DNA of 64,000 bases from Bacillus solitudinis (GCF_002797395.1 NZ_KZ454943.1:1223768-1287767), one strand, 5' to 3'; counted from the first letter of the stretch, positions 44,392-53,524 are shown. Numbers and translations: made by a program. Notes: generated by a model from the letters alone, not told the origin.

Positions 44392-44586
44392 CTCTTGAGC
44401 TCTCCTTACCAGAAATCCTGAAATACCTTGCTAACAATCGAGGATAGCTCCCTTTTTTAATTATATAGAAACCGAAGAATATTTCCTCAACTGTTTTTGA
44501 GGTTGCTCATTATCCTTGACCCTCATAAGGACGGTTGACACTTCCACACAATGTCCATACTGATAAAAAAGCTAAGGGAGAAAACG

Positions 44587-45600
44587 ATGATACACTTTTT
44601 TGTGATAAGAGCACTCATCCAACGGATTCCATTTATTCTCAGGCTTTTGCTCATTGTTATCGGAATTGCTTCTGTTATTGGATCAATCATTCATTTGCTT
44701 GAGCCGAAGCAATTTCCATCTTTATTTGATGGCATTTGGTGGGCGATTGTAACGGTCTCTACGGTAGGCTATGGAGATTTCGTCCCTGTTTCTACATTTA
44801 CACGTTTGATTGCAATTGCATTAATTTTTATCGGAATTGGGTTTATGACACTACTTGTCACTTCTTTCGCTACATCTGCAGTATCTGCTCAGCAATTACT
44901 TCGAGAAGGGGGCTTATCTTTCATGGGGAAAGAGCATGTGATTATTATTGGTTGGAACGAAAGAAGCAATCATGCTATTCAAAACTTACAGAAAGAGAAA
45001 CCGATGCAGTCTATCGTTCTAATTGATGAAACGTTGGAGCAACTTCCCACAAGCATTTTTCACAGGCACCTTCACTTTATCAAAGGCAATAGTTCTGAAG
45101 ATACTGTTCTAAAACAAGCGAATATCGGTTTTGCTTCTAGTGTGTTAATTACTGCTAGACACGAGGGTAGTGAATTTTCAACCGATGCCCGTTCGATTCT
45201 AACAACATTAGCTGTGAGAAGTCATAGTCCTAATACTTATATCATTGTTGAAATTCTTACAAAAGAACAAATGGAAAATGCACGACGAGCTGGTGCTGAT
45301 GAAATCATTGCATCAACAACTTTAACGGGGGCAGTTTTAATCAATAGCTTGTTATACCATCATTTGAGTGATGTTTTAGATGATTTATTAAAATTCGACA
45401 AAATTAATCAGCTAATTTTTTACCCTGTGAGGACGGAACTTGTAGGTTTGGCCTTCTCAGACGTCATGTCTCACCTTTATCATGAACAACTTCTACTTAT
45501 CGGACTAAAGCGGGATGAAAATATTCTCCTTCATCCAGAAGGATCCTTAATCGTTAAGACAGAAGATGAGCTTATCGTCATTAAAAAAATAAACAACTAA
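44587..45600 (+). CDS. yugO: Potassium channel with RCK (TrkA-N/TrkA-C) domain, YugO type
   Basis: 337 aa from ATG 44587 (AAGGGAG upstream); an in-frame ATG at 44551 lacks an RBS. Two membrane helices (about 17-36, 73-95) flank a pore loop with selectivity filter TVGYGD (59-64). The cytoplasmic part has a Rossmann RCK domain (HVIIIGWNERSNHAIQNL) and TrkA-C at the end. B. subtilis YugO is a K+ channel used in biofilm electrical signalling; that role is known there and only inferred here. Upstream in B. subtilis the order is yugN-yugO; here the acetylesterase and MFS genes lie between them. Confidence 0.9.
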   Translation: MIHFFVIRALIQRIPFILRLLLIVIGIASVIGSIIHLLEPKQFPSLFDGIWWAIVTVSTVGYGDFVPVSTFTRLIAIALIFIGIGFMTLLVTSFATSAVSAQQLLREGGLSFMGKEHVIIIGWNERSNHAIQNLQKEKPMQSIVLIDETLEQLPTSIFHRHLHFIKGNSSEDTVLKQANIGFASSVLITARHEGSEFSTDARSILTTLAVRSHSPNTYIIVEILTKEQMENARRAGADEIIASTTLTGAVLINSLLYHHLSDVLDDLLKFDKINQLIFYPVRTELVGLAFSDVMSHLYHEQLLLIGLKRDENILLHPEGSLIVKTEDELIVIKKINN

Positions 45601-45620
45601 TGGCTAGACGCCTTAACTAA

Positions 45621-45663
45621 AGGCCACTGACAAAAGGGGAAAACCAACCTTTTTCAGTGGCCT
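45621..45663. terminator. Bidirectional terminator between yugO and acetylesterase gene
   Basis: AGGCCACTGA / TCAGTGGCCT, 10-bp perfect stem, with a nested AAAAGG / CCTTTT pairing in the loop. Lies between the two convergent genes. Confidence 0.75.
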
Positions 45664-45706
45664 AGCTTTAACTCTAATAGAAATAAACTTAATCCTATAC
45701 CTTCCT

Positions 45707-46396
45707 TCACTTACCTATAATGTATGTTGTTAACGGTAAATCAACTTCCTTTAGTCCTTCAATGACCAATTCAGTTACCTTTCTTGCACCTCGTTCATGA
45801 AAATGTGTATCATCCTCTATTCCATCAGGGTAATTTGGGTGTTCATTTGGTTGAAACCAAACAAATAGGGGTTTCGTCTGATCTGCACCGAGCGATTCTA
45901 GTAACCTTCTAGTCTTCATACGCAAGTCTACAAACGGCACCTCAAGCTCTTCTGCGAGCTTTTGCATCGCCTTTGGATAATCACCATGTGTTTCATCTAA
46001 CGTGCCATCCTCTTGAAACTTGCGACGTTCAACCGAGCTAAACAAGATAGGCGTCGCTCCAGCATTTCGTGCAACTTCGATATACATCTTTAAATATTCT
46101 TGATAGGTTGTGAAAGGTTCGGTTCCTCTTTCATCTGTTTTCTCATCGTTATGCCCAAATTGAATAAATAGATAATCTCCTTGCTTAATATCCGAAGCAA
46201 TCTCATTAAGTACACCTTCCTTAATAAAGCTTTTTGAGCTCCTGCCATTAATCGCCTTATTTCGGATGATAACTTGTTCAGAAAAATAGGTTCCAAGAAA
46301 CTGTCCCCAGCCGGCCATTGGCGCTGCCTCTTTAACATAATTGGCAACTGTAGAATCACCTGCAAGAAAAATGGTGATTTTTTGTTCATTTATCAT
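45707..46396 (-). CDS. rhgT: SGNH (CE12-like) rhamnogalacturonan acetylesterase
   Basis: 229 aa. SGNH blocks: FLAGDSTVANY with Ser15, INGRSSKSF with Gly51, FGHND with Asn83, and DDTHFHERGA with Asp195/His198 as the remaining catalytic pair. No signal peptide, so it works in the cytoplasm, as proposed for B. subtilis YesT (RhgT); it removes acetyl groups from rhamnogalacturonan oligomers. The ATG follows AAGGGGG. A perfect cre match lies 17 bp upstream of the start. The MFS permease gene is transcribed in the same direction 95 bp upstream. Confidence 0.85.
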   Translation of the reverse strand: MINEQKITIFLAGDSTVANYVKEAAPMAGWGQFLGTYFSEQVIIRNKAINGRSSKSFIKEGVLNEIASDIKQGDYLFIQFGHNDEKTDERGTEPFTTYQEYLKMYIEVARNAGATPILFSSVERRKFQEDGTLDETHGDYPKAMQKLAEELEVPFVDLRMKTRRLLESLGADQTKPLFVWFQPNEHPNYPDGIEDDTHFHERGARKVTELVIEGLKEVDLPLTTYIIGK

Positions 46397-46412
46397 ATTG
46401 GTTCCCCCTTAA

Positions 46413-46426
46413 TGTTAACGTTATCA
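46413..46426. promoter_or_regulatory. cre site upstream of the acetylesterase gene
   Basis: TGTTAACGTTATCA matches every position of TGWNANCGNTNWCA, 17 bp upstream of the start codon. This predicts CcpA repression by preferred carbon sources. Confidence 0.7.
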
Positions 46427-46491
46427 TTAAGATACCTCGTAAGATACTTGCGGGCAAGCATACTTTCTTGCATAAAGTATCTTCATTGCAG

Positions 46492-47628
46492 CTATTTAAT
46501 GCTATGTCTTTGTTTAAGTAGAGTTAAAAAGCAAAGTATGGCACCGACAAACGTAATGATGCTACAGAGGATATAGGTCGTGGGTGCACCAAAGTTCCCC
46601 ATAAACCAGCCTCCACCAGCACTACCAATCATTCCGCCTAACCCAACAATGACTGCAATAAAGAAAGTTTGACCTGTTGCTGTAATCTCCGGTGGGACGA
46701 TTTTCGTCACAAGAAATAAAGCAGGAACAATAAAGACAGGAAAAACACCATTTAAAGCTTGGAGGTAAATGAGTGTCGAAGGATCTGGGAATAGACCATA
46801 CAATAGCCATCTTAATGAAAATAATACTGCACCTATACATACTAGAGTAAGCTCGCGATATTTTTTCAATAGCCATGCAACAATAATAAATACAGGAGAA
46901 GAGGCAAATGCCGCTATCATCCACGAAAATCCAATTTGTGATTCAGTCGCTCCTAAATCTGATAAATAAATCGAAAACAAACTATCATTTAAGCGATGTG
47001 CCATAAAAACAATTAGCCCTAGAAATAAAAACCAAACATAACCCTTATTTGAGAAAAGTTGTTTAATAGATTTAAGAGAAATAGGTACAGTACCTTTTGT
47101 TCGGTCATCCTTCAAGAAAAACGCTACGATCAATGCACAAATAATAATCGTCCCGTACATAAATCCGAGTTTCTCAATTCCCAAAATGCCAATAAGCGTA
47201 CCTATAATTACTGACGCGGTCCCCACACCGACATCGCCCCATAACCGAATTAAGCCATAGTTTTTATTATGTTTTTTTGAATAGGCAATGGTTATGTTTT
47301 CAGTAAGGGGCCCCGTTGAGCTTTTAAAAAAGTTGAGAATGATAAAAAAGGTCAACAACATATAAAATGAATTCACTGAATAATAAATAACACTTATTAC
47401 TAGAGAAATCGCTAACAAACCAATTAGGACTTTTTTTGTCGATTTAATTTTATCACTAACATACCCGAATAATGGCTGGCCAATAACAGCAATGACAGAA
47501 CCCATCGCGATAACCAATCCAATTTGCTCAGTAGAGAGACCTTTCCCTTTTAAATATAAGGGCATAATTACGCCCATGACAGCAAAGGAGGAAAAGAGAA
47601 GAAAGAAAAACAATGATAAACGAAACAT
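46492..47628 (-). CDS. MFS transporter (MFS_1-like/galactoside-permease fold)
   Basis: 378 aa with about 12 membrane helices. MPLYLKGKGLSTEQIGLVIA, GQPLFGYVSDKIKSTKKVLI (motif A-like GxxxDxxxxxK) and SLRWLLYGLFPDPSTLIYLQ are typical of the MFS_1-like group containing LacY and NupG relatives. It precedes the acetylesterase, so it may import acetylated pectin fragments or sugars; this is inference. A weak cre-like sequence (AAGTAAGCGCTATA, 47668-47681) is upstream. AAAGGGG serves as RBS. Confidence 0.85.
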   Translation of the reverse strand: MFRLSLFFFLLFSSFAVMGVIMPLYLKGKGLSTEQIGLVIAMGSVIAVIGQPLFGYVSDKIKSTKKVLIGLLAISLVISVIYYSVNSFYMLLTFFIILNFFKSSTGPLTENITIAYSKKHNKNYGLIRLWGDVGVGTASVIIGTLIGILGIEKLGFMYGTIIICALIVAFFLKDDRTKGTVPISLKSIKQLFSNKGYVWFLFLGLIVFMAHRLNDSLFSIYLSDLGATESQIGFSWMIAAFASSPVFIIVAWLLKKYRELTLVCIGAVLFSLRWLLYGLFPDPSTLIYLQALNGVFPVFIVPALFLVTKIVPPEITATGQTFFIAVIVGLGGMIGSAGGGWFMGNFGAPTTYILCSIITFVGAILCFLTLLKQRHSIK

Positions 47629-47776
47629 AAGGAGACCCCTTTATAAACTTAGTTAATTTATCAAACAAAGTAAGCGCTATATTATCTTATCTTACTAATG
47701 CAATTCCTTCAATAGCCTAATCTTTTATGTTGATAAAAACCCCTTTTTCTTGTTAACGTCTCATTGTTTTTCTAAC

Positions 47777-48199
47777 TCAATAAAGCAAGGTTAATTCTAG
47801 CTCTTGAACCAAACTGTTAGCGATTGTCATAAATTTAGGATTGATTTTAGCATCTTTGTCAATTGGCTCTTGAAATTGATTAAAGGTGCTATTGTACCTC
47901 ATACTCACTAATCCATTTAATACATCAGGATTATCATCGAGATCATCTTGATACTTGTGATTAAGTAAAAACGGCTTACCTAGTTTAACCATAACCCCTC
48001 GTTTATCGAGTTCGCCATCTACCGCTTGAAAGGGAAGGCGCAAAAATGTATATCCATCTTTTTCATCAATTTTATAATCAAAGTATCCATGGTCATAATC
48101 CCAATTTCCACCGATTGCATAGCCAAGTGGCTTAAGTTTTTCTTCTACGGCTTGTAATTTAAATTGTTGACCAACCACCTGTGAATCTAAAGGAAGCAT
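47777..48199 (-). CDS. yugN: YugN-like family protein
   Basis: 140 aa soluble protein. It is very similar to B. subtilis YugN: VGQQFKLQAVEEKLKPLGYA, GGNWDYDHGYFDYK, FLRLPFQAVDGELDKRGVMV, NQFQEPIDKDA. Function unknown. In B. subtilis yugN sits between pgi and yugO; here it still follows pgi but yugO is 2.2 kb further on, with the pectin-type genes between. Own RBS and a terminator between it and pgi. Confidence 0.9.
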   Translation of the reverse strand: MLPLDSQVVGQQFKLQAVEEKLKPLGYAIGGNWDYDHGYFDYKIDEKDGYTFLRLPFQAVDGELDKRGVMVKLGKPFLLNHKYQDDLDDNPDVLNGLVSMRYNSTFNQFQEPIDKDAKINPKFMTIANSLVQELELTLLY

Positions 48200-48265
48200 T
48201 CTTTATCCACCTTTCTAAAGTACTTGGGTTTAGTGTGGCCTAGTCAAAGTTTCTTTATGTAGAAA

Positions 48266-48302
48266 AGAAAACTCCCATTCTAAAAGTGAACGGGAGTTTT
48301 CT
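48266..48302 (-). terminator. Terminator of pgi
   Basis: AGAAAACTCCC / GGGAGTTTTCT perfect 11-bp stem plus a further TTC/GAA pairing, followed on the minus strand by TTTTCTACAT. Confidence 0.85.
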
Positions 48303-48332
48303 AAAATTAATCAATAAGCCTTATATTAATTT

Positions 48333-49679
48333 CTATAATCGTTTTTCAAGTTCAGCTTTTTCAGCTTCAAACCCAGGCTTACCAAGTAAAGCAAACATAT
48401 TCTTCTTATATGCTTCCACACCAGGTTGGTCAAACGGATTAACACCAAGGAGATAACCGCTGATACCGCATGCTTTTTCAAAGAAATAAACAAGATAACC
48501 GAAGTGGTACTCATTTAATTCAGGCACATTCACAATTAAATTTGGGACATCCCCGTCTGTATGAGCAAGCATCGTACCTTGGAACGCCTTTTTATTAACG
48601 AAATCCATCGTTTCACCAGCTATATAATTAAGACCGTCCAAATCATTTTCTGCCTTTTCAATAATCACTTCTTCACGAACGTTCTCAACATTAATAATTG
48701 TTTCAAACAAATCACGACGTCCTTCTTGAACATATTGTCCCATAGAATGAAGGTCTGTTGAGAAATCAACCGATGCCGGGAAAAGTCCCTTTAGGTCCTT
48801 TCCTTCACTCTCTCCAAATAATTGCTTCCACCACTCCGAAACGAAATGTAGAGAAGGCTCATAATTAACCATTAATTCAATCGTTTTCCCTTTTTTATAA
48901 AGAGCATTGCGAACAGCTGCATATTGATACGCTTCATTCTCTGCAAGGTTTGGATTGCTAAATGCTTCACTTGCGTCAGCTGCACCCTTCATCATTGCTT
49001 CAATATCAAGACCGCTTACAGCAATCGGAAGAAGACCTACTGCTGTTAATATAGAAAAACGTCCACCAACATCATCTGGGATAATAAAGGATTCATACCC
49101 TTCTTCATCCGCAACCGTTTTCAACGCACCTTTTTCACGGTCAGTTGTAGCGTAAATACGCTTTCGTGCTTCATCTTTTCCATATTTCTTTTCAAGGAAA
49201 TCCCGGAAAATACGGAAAGCAATCGCAGGCTCTGTCGTTGTACCAGATTTAGAAATAACATTGACTGATACATCTTTTCCTTCAAGGATAGTAAATAAAT
49301 CTTTTACATATGTAGAGCTAATATTGTTCCCGACAAAAAACACTTGGGGGGTTTTTCTTTCTTCCTTTGTGAGAACATTATAAAAAGAGTGGTTTAACGC
49401 TTCAATAGCAGCACGCGCTCCTAAATAAGAACCACCGATACCAATAACGAGTAATACATCAGTATCACTTTTAATTTTTTCTGCAGAAGCTTGTATACGA
49501 ATAAATTCTTCCTTATCGTAAGCTTTCGGTAAATCAATCCAACCTAAGTAGTCACTTCCAGCCCCAGTTCCATTATGTAGAGCATCATGAGCCGCTGTTA
49601 CTGCACCTTGTAAATAATCAATTTCATGTTGTCCGAAAAAGGATAACGCTTTCGAGTAATCAAAATGTAGTTTAGTCAT
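48333..49679 (-). CDS. pgi: Glucose-6-phosphate isomerase
   Basis: 448 aa, the short Gram-positive form. Converts glucose-6-phosphate to fructose-6-phosphate in glycolysis. Motifs: [18 protein letters not shown] and [16 protein letters not shown] (phosphate binding), [18 protein letters not shown] (signature), [20 protein letters not shown] (catalytic Glu/His region with GQYVQEGRR), and the C-terminal [14 protein letters not shown] with the catalytic Lys. Cytoplasmic. Monocistronic with its own terminator. Confidence 0.97.
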   Translation of the reverse strand: MTKLHFDYSKALSFFGQHEIDYLQGAVTAAHDALHNGTGAGSDYLGWIDLPKAYDKEEFIRIQASAEKIKSDTDVLLVIGIGGSYLGARAAIEALNHSFYNVLTKEERKTPQVFFVGNNISSTYVKDLFTILEGKDVSVNVISKSGTTTEPAIAFRIFRDFLEKKYGKDEARKRIYATTDREKGALKTVADEEGYESFIIPDDVGGRFSILTAVGLLPIAVSGLDIEAMMKGAADASEAFSNPNLAENEAYQYAAVRNALYKKGKTIELMVNYEPSLHFVSEWWKQLFGESEGKDLKGLFPASVDFSTDLHSMGQYVQEGRRDLFETIINVENVREEVIIEKAENDLDGLNYIAGETMDFVNKKAFQGTMLAHTDGDVPNLIVNVPELNEYHFGYLVYFFEKACGISGYLLGVNPFDQPGVEAYKKNMFALLGKPGFEAEKAELEKRL

Positions 49680-50101
49680 GCTTAATCCTCCTTAAATATT
49701 TTCTCACTTACTTACATTAATGTATGAAAGAAAAAGAATCAAGCTTACAAACTTAGAAAATAAACAAATCTTCCACGCTCTCCCTTAAAATCTTCATAAC
49801 GTGTCATATGTTTACAGCTTAAAAATCCTCTTCCTATAAATTAATGAAGATAATGTGAGACGTACTTCGTGATCAAATTCAAAAAAAAAAAAAGAAAGTC
49901 TCTTCCTCTAATATTGAATTTTAACCACAATATATTGATTCTCTATCGCATCGTAAAAATCCTTCCAATCTATTCCTCGCATAGTATAAATTGCCCAAAT
50001 AGTAATTCATGTATATTTCAAGGGTATCCGTCTCATTCTATAAGAGAAGCACACCCTCACATCGATGGTTGTGCAAATCCCTTATAACGGAGGTGAAAGG
50101 T
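49680..50101. other. Divergent intergenic region between pgi and yuzA
   Basis: 422 bp of AT-rich DNA with an A13-type run near 49880. It should carry promoters of both pgi and yuzA. A 72-codon plus-strand open frame (49869-50087) has no RBS or protein-like composition and is not accepted. Nothing else is seen. Confidence 0.5.
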
Positions 50102-50329
50102 GTGAGTGGTATTCAACGTACGGCACTTGTTCTAGCCATTATCGGTGCAATTAATTGGGGTCTAATCGGTTTTTTCCGTTTTGATCTTGTAGCAGCCATT
50201 TTTGGTGGTCAGGCAGCTGGCTTTTCTCGTTTTATCTATGCCATTGTTGGTCTAGCAGGCTTATACTGCATCTCAATTCTATTCAAACCTGATGAAGAGC
50301 TAGAGCGTGTCCCAGAAACACAACGATAA
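50102..50329 (+). CDS. yuzA: DUF378 small membrane protein, YuzA-like
   Basis: 75 aa from GTG 50102, with GGAGGTG six bases upstream; longer reading to 50009 has no RBS. Two membrane helices (ALVLAIIGAINWGLIGFF and FIYAIVGLAGLYCISILF). The AINWGLIGFFRFDLVAA motif defines DUF378. Function unknown. Ends just before a strong hairpin shared with the convergent yugI gene. Confidence 0.9.
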   Translation: MSGIQRTALVLAIIGAINWGLIGFFRFDLVAAIFGGQAAGFSRFIYAIVGLAGLYCISILFKPDEELERVPETQR

Positions 50330-50362
50330 TTATTTATCAAGAGACATCTCTTGTTTCAAACG

Positions 50363-50390
50363 GAAAGAGCACCCAGTTGGGTGCTCTTTC
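50363..50390. terminator. Bidirectional terminator between yuzA and yugI
   Basis: GAAAGAGCACCC-AGTT-GGGTGCTCTTTC, perfect 12-bp stem with a tetraloop; T-rich downstream in both directions. Confidence 0.9.
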
Positions 50391-50396
50391 GCTTCT

Positions 50397-50831
50397 TTAT
50401 TTCTTTGCACGTTTGTTTAAATCAGCTTGAATTTCATTTGATTGCTTTAACCATTCTTTAAGCTTATCTTCTAACGTGTTAAAGCCTTGTTGTGGCTGTT
50501 GTTGTTGTTGTGGCTTACGGTTTCCACCGCCACCGCCACCGTAACCGCCTGTGCTACGTGGTTTGCTAGGACGTGCAGGACGCTCTGGAGCTTCTTGAGT
50601 CGCACGGATTGAAAGTGAGATTTTTCCAGATCCCTCTTCAACAGACTGAATTTTAACTTTTACTTCATCCCCTACTTTAAGGACATCATTAATGTCCTTA
50701 ACGAAACCGTGAGCTACCTCCGAAATGTGTACTAAGCCTTGTTTTTGGTCGTCAATCGCCACAAATGCACCAAAAGGCTTGATTCCTGTTACTTTTCCTT
50801 CTACTATGCTTCCTACTTCGTAATTTGCCAT
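50397..50831 (-). CDS. yugI: S1 RNA-binding general stress protein, YugI/GSP13
   Basis: 144 aa from ATG 50831; the AGGAG Shine-Dalgarno lies inside a seven-codon upstream extension, which is therefore excluded. A single S1 domain at about 3-75 (VGSIVEGKVTGIKPFGAFVA; GLVHISEVAHGFVKDI; GDEVKVKIQSV). A low-complexity stretch follows (RSTGGYGGGGGGNRK and seven-of-eight Gln), longer than in B. subtilis GSP13, then an amphipathic tail. GSP13 associates with ribosomes. It lies in the usual alaR-alaT-yugI neighbourhood, though helicase and thiM genes intervene. Confidence 0.93.
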   Translation of the reverse strand: MANYEVGSIVEGKVTGIKPFGAFVAIDDQKQGLVHISEVAHGFVKDINDVLKVGDEVKVKIQSVEEGSGKISLSIRATQEAPERPARPSKPRSTGGYGGGGGGNRKPQQQQQPQQGFNTLEDKLKEWLKQSNEIQADLNKRAKK

Positions 50832-51088
50832 TCTACATACATCTCCTAACATTTTTTTAACCTTTTAATATTAACATAGGTTTTGCCAATACGCAAAAAA
50901 CAGTTTATAAAAAAATATTCCCCTTAAACTGGCGGTTCAAAACTTCTTTATTCTAAGTCTTCATCCTATCCACTCACAGATAACCAAAAGCGTATCTATT
51001 ACTTTTTCGGAGGACCCAAAAATATTTAATATTTATAAAAAAAAAACGATGACTAGGTTGTCATCGCTCTCCTGTTAAGATGGTATGT

Positions 51089-52240
51089 TTACTGTCTAGC
51101 TTCTTTTTTTGTAAGTTGACCATGTGTTAATATTCGTTCCTCTAGCTTTACTCCAAGATCTCGCTTATATTTAATCAGTTTGTACTCATCTTTCGGCTCA
51201 ATAAACGTTACAATCGTTCCTGGCTTGCCCATACGCCCCGTTCTACCTGCGCGATGTAAATAACTATCAGGACTTGCTGGTGGATCTAGTTGGATAATAT
51301 GAGTAACATCCTCAATATCTAGACCCCTTGCAGCTACGTCGGTAGCCACTAAAATATGAATATCTCCTTTTCGGAACTGTTGTAGCGCATGCTCTCGTTC
51401 ATGTTTTGAACTATCAGATGACAACGACAACGCTTTAATCGCCCGATATTGTAACTTTTCTGTGGTTTCTGCAAGTTTTTCGAGTTGATTAACAAATAAA
51501 ATGCCTTTTTCAATTTGTTCAGCATGAATTAATTTTCTTGCCGTGTCAATTCTCTCTCTTCCACTAACTCGGATATAAAGATGTTCGACCTGCTCTGTTT
51601 GCAGAAGACCGCCCTCCGCCTCCAATTGGACAACAAATGGTGCGAAATCAGCCACTTGTTCAGTGAAGTTTTTCGGAATTGTTGCGGAAACAAATAAATA
51701 CTGCTTATTTCTTCCAATCCGTTTCGCAATTTGTTGTAAGGCTTCCCATGATGGCCTCTCTCCCATCATTCGGTCTGCTTCATCAACGGCAACTACACTA
51801 ACCTCATGAATTTTTAACTTTTTCAATTCAATAAGCTCTAATAATCTTCCAGGTGTCCCAATTGCAACTTGAGGCTTTTGTTTCTTTAACTTTTCTAACT
51901 GTCTTTTCACATTAGCTCCACCAATAAACGACCCAATTTCAATCGGTTGACCTTCCGTTAATCTCTTGGCCACTTCAACAATTTGCATGGCAAGCTCCTG
52001 GGTCGGTGCAAGAATCATCGCTTGCAAGCCTTTATTTGTCGCATCAACTTTTGCTAAGGCAGGGAGCAAAAATGCAAGTGTCTTTCCTGTACCCGTTTGC
52101 GAACGAGCAATAATATCTTGTCCCGTCAGTGCCTCTGGAATCATTTTTGTTTGAATGTCAGTTGGATCGGTAATCTGCTGTTTTTGTAACGCTTCAACTA
52201 AATAACTAGGTAAATTTTCAGTACTAAATAATGTGCTCAT
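51089..52240 (-). CDS. DEAD-box RNA helicase, YfmL-like
   Basis: 383 aa, the short form without C-terminal extension. Motifs in order: Q-motif (PTDIQTKMIPEAL), I (SQTGTGKT), Ia (PTQELA), GG, Ib (TPGRL), II (VDEADRM), III (SAT), IV (ILFVNQ), V (ATDVAARGLDIE), VI (HRAGRTGR). ATP-dependent RNA unwinding, possibly ribosome assembly as for B. subtilis YfmL; that specific role is inference from length. It starts 13 bp after thiM and is probably cotranscribed with it. Confidence 0.93.
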   Translation of the reverse strand: MSTLFSTENLPSYLVEALQKQQITDPTDIQTKMIPEALTGQDIIARSQTGTGKTLAFLLPALAKVDATNKGLQAMILAPTQELAMQIVEVAKRLTEGQPIEIGSFIGGANVKRQLEKLKKQKPQVAIGTPGRLLELIELKKLKIHEVSVVAVDEADRMMGERPSWEALQQIAKRIGRNKQYLFVSATIPKNFTEQVADFAPFVVQLEAEGGLLQTEQVEHLYIRVSGRERIDTARKLIHAEQIEKGILFVNQLEKLAETTEKLQYRAIKALSLSSDSSKHEREHALQQFRKGDIHILVATDVAARGLDIEDVTHIIQLDPPASPDSYLHRAGRTGRMGKPGTIVTFIEPKDEYKLIKYKRDLGVKLEERILTHGQLTKKEARQ

Positions 52241-52253
52241 GTCATTCCTCTTT

Positions 52254-53036
52254 CTATCGTTGGTCTCTCCGTAATTCTCTCACGTTTTCATCCGTTAATC
52301 TTCCTAAATAATCTAAAAAGGAGTGCTGAAATGAACCTAGACCCTGTTCATTTGTTTCAGTAAAAGCTTGTTCCCCAGCAATCCCAAAAAATGCAACCGC
52401 ATCTGTAGCCGCATTTAGCATATCGTTCCTACGAACTGCTACGAACGTGGCCACCACAGCACCTAACAGGCATCCTGTACCAACGATTTTCGTTAGCCAA
52501 GGATGACCATTGAAAATAGTGTGGGCACGCTCGCCATCAGTTATGACATCGACTTTTCCTGTAACAACAGCAATGCAATGGAATTGATTGGACGCCTGCC
52601 TCGCTAGTGCAACCATGTCACCTTCAAGCGCACCATCTACGCCTTTTACTCGAACCGTCTGACCAACGAGAGAAGCGATTTCTCCAGCGTTCCCTCTTAG
52701 AACAGCCACGTCTACCTCATTTAATATTCGTTTGCTCATTTCCGTTCGAAATGTTGTTGCACCGGATCCTACAGGGTCTAGTACAACAGGTACTCCCGCT
52801 TTGTTTGCGGCTTGTCCTGCAAGAATCATGGCGTCAATTTGCTCGGTAGACAAAGTGCCAATATTTAATAGTAATGCACCTGCCATACTTACCATTTCAA
52901 CGACCTCTTCTTTCGCATAAGCCATCACAGGTGATGCACCAACCGCCAACAACCCGTTCGCTGTAAAATTAGTTACAACAACATTTGTCATGCAATGAAT
53001 AAGTGGATTTTCACGTTTGATTTGAGACAGCCCCAT
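52254..53036 (-). CDS. thiM: Hydroxyethylthiazole kinase
   Basis: 260 aa from ATG 53036 (AAGGG ten bases upstream); a GTG seven codons earlier (53057) is possible. Hallmarks: NPLIHCMTNVVVTNFTANGL, GASPVMAYAKEEV, LDPVGSGATTFRT, and GTGCLLGAVVATFVA near the end with the catalytic Cys. It phosphorylates 4-methyl-5-(2-hydroxyethyl)thiazole for thiamine salvage. No other thi gene and no TPP riboswitch could be found next to it. Followed closely by the helicase gene. Confidence 0.93.
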   Translation of the reverse strand: MGLSQIKRENPLIHCMTNVVVTNFTANGLLAVGASPVMAYAKEEVVEMVSMAGALLLNIGTLSTEQIDAMILAGQAANKAGVPVVLDPVGSGATTFRTEMSKRILNEVDVAVLRGNAGEIASLVGQTVRVKGVDGALEGDMVALARQASNQFHCIAVVTGKVDVITDGERAHTIFNGHPWLTKIVGTGCLLGAVVATFVAVRRNDMLNAATDAVAFFGIAGEQAFTETNEQGLGSFQHSFLDYLGRLTDENVRELRRDQR

Positions 53037-53204
53037 ATATAACCAACCCTTCTTCACTCTTTCATTCTAGCCTCTTATTTATACTCGTATGAAAATCTTA
53101 CCTTTTTTTGAGGTAGAAAACAAATATCATCTATTTTTAAAAGAGTGTATAAACAACAATATTCCGGGGATAATGGTTGATACAATCGTATTCCCCCCTA
53201 ATCC

Positions 53205-53233
53205 AGCAAGAGCTAAGCTCTTGCTATTTTTTT
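53205..53233 (+). terminator. Plus-strand intrinsic terminator with no gene upstream
   Basis: AGCAAGAGCT-A-AGCTCTTGCT followed by ATTTTTTTT: a textbook plus-strand terminator. The genes on both sides run on the minus strand, so it may end a small RNA or be a relic. Confidence 0.75.
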
Positions 53234-53240
53234 TAGAAAA

Positions 53241-53490
53241 ACTGGAATCGGCCAGATAACCTCACTAAATTTCTTCCCCCTCCAGCGTCTTACCGTGTAT
53301 GAAAAAAGCGCTCCGGCCGATTCCTTAGTTTTTCTTAATCCCCAAATTCCCTGCTCTCTCACCCGTATTAAATGGTCATTCCAAGAAAAGCTTGCTTTTA
53401 ATAGGGGGGCTAACCTCTTTTCCTCTTTCGCCACTCGACTGGAATCGGCCAGATAACCTCGCTAAATTTCTTCCCCCTCTAGCGTCTTAC
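53241..53490. repeat. 53-bp direct repeat pair
   Basis: 53241-53293 and 53438-53490 both begin ACTGGAATCGGCCAGATAAC and continue through CTAAATTTCTTCCCCCTC to GCGTCTTAC, with only two differences. The first copy's GGAATCGGCC (53243-53252) also has an inverted partner GGCCGATTCC at 53315-53324. A 73-codon minus-strand open frame within the region (53213-53434) is made of this repeat and is not considered a gene. Confidence 0.75.
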
Positions 53491-53524
53491 GCTTCGCTCA
53501 AAGCAACGCCTCCACTGATTGCTT

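Noticed and set aside
49869-50087. 72-codon plus-strand open frame before yuzA
   Set aside because: Lysine-run start from a poly-A tract, no RBS, no recognisable protein pattern.
50009-50101. N-terminal extension of yuzA
   Set aside because: The GGAGGTG site at 50089-50095 and the DUF378 length both support the GTG at 50102.
52254-53204. TPP riboswitch before thiM
   Set aside because: The conserved THI-box sequences (CUGAGA and ACCUGAUC-like) were not found upstream of thiM.
53213-53434. 73-codon minus-strand open frame
   Set aside because: It spans the 53-bp repeat and the orphan terminator and has no RBS; the frame is a by-product of the repeat.
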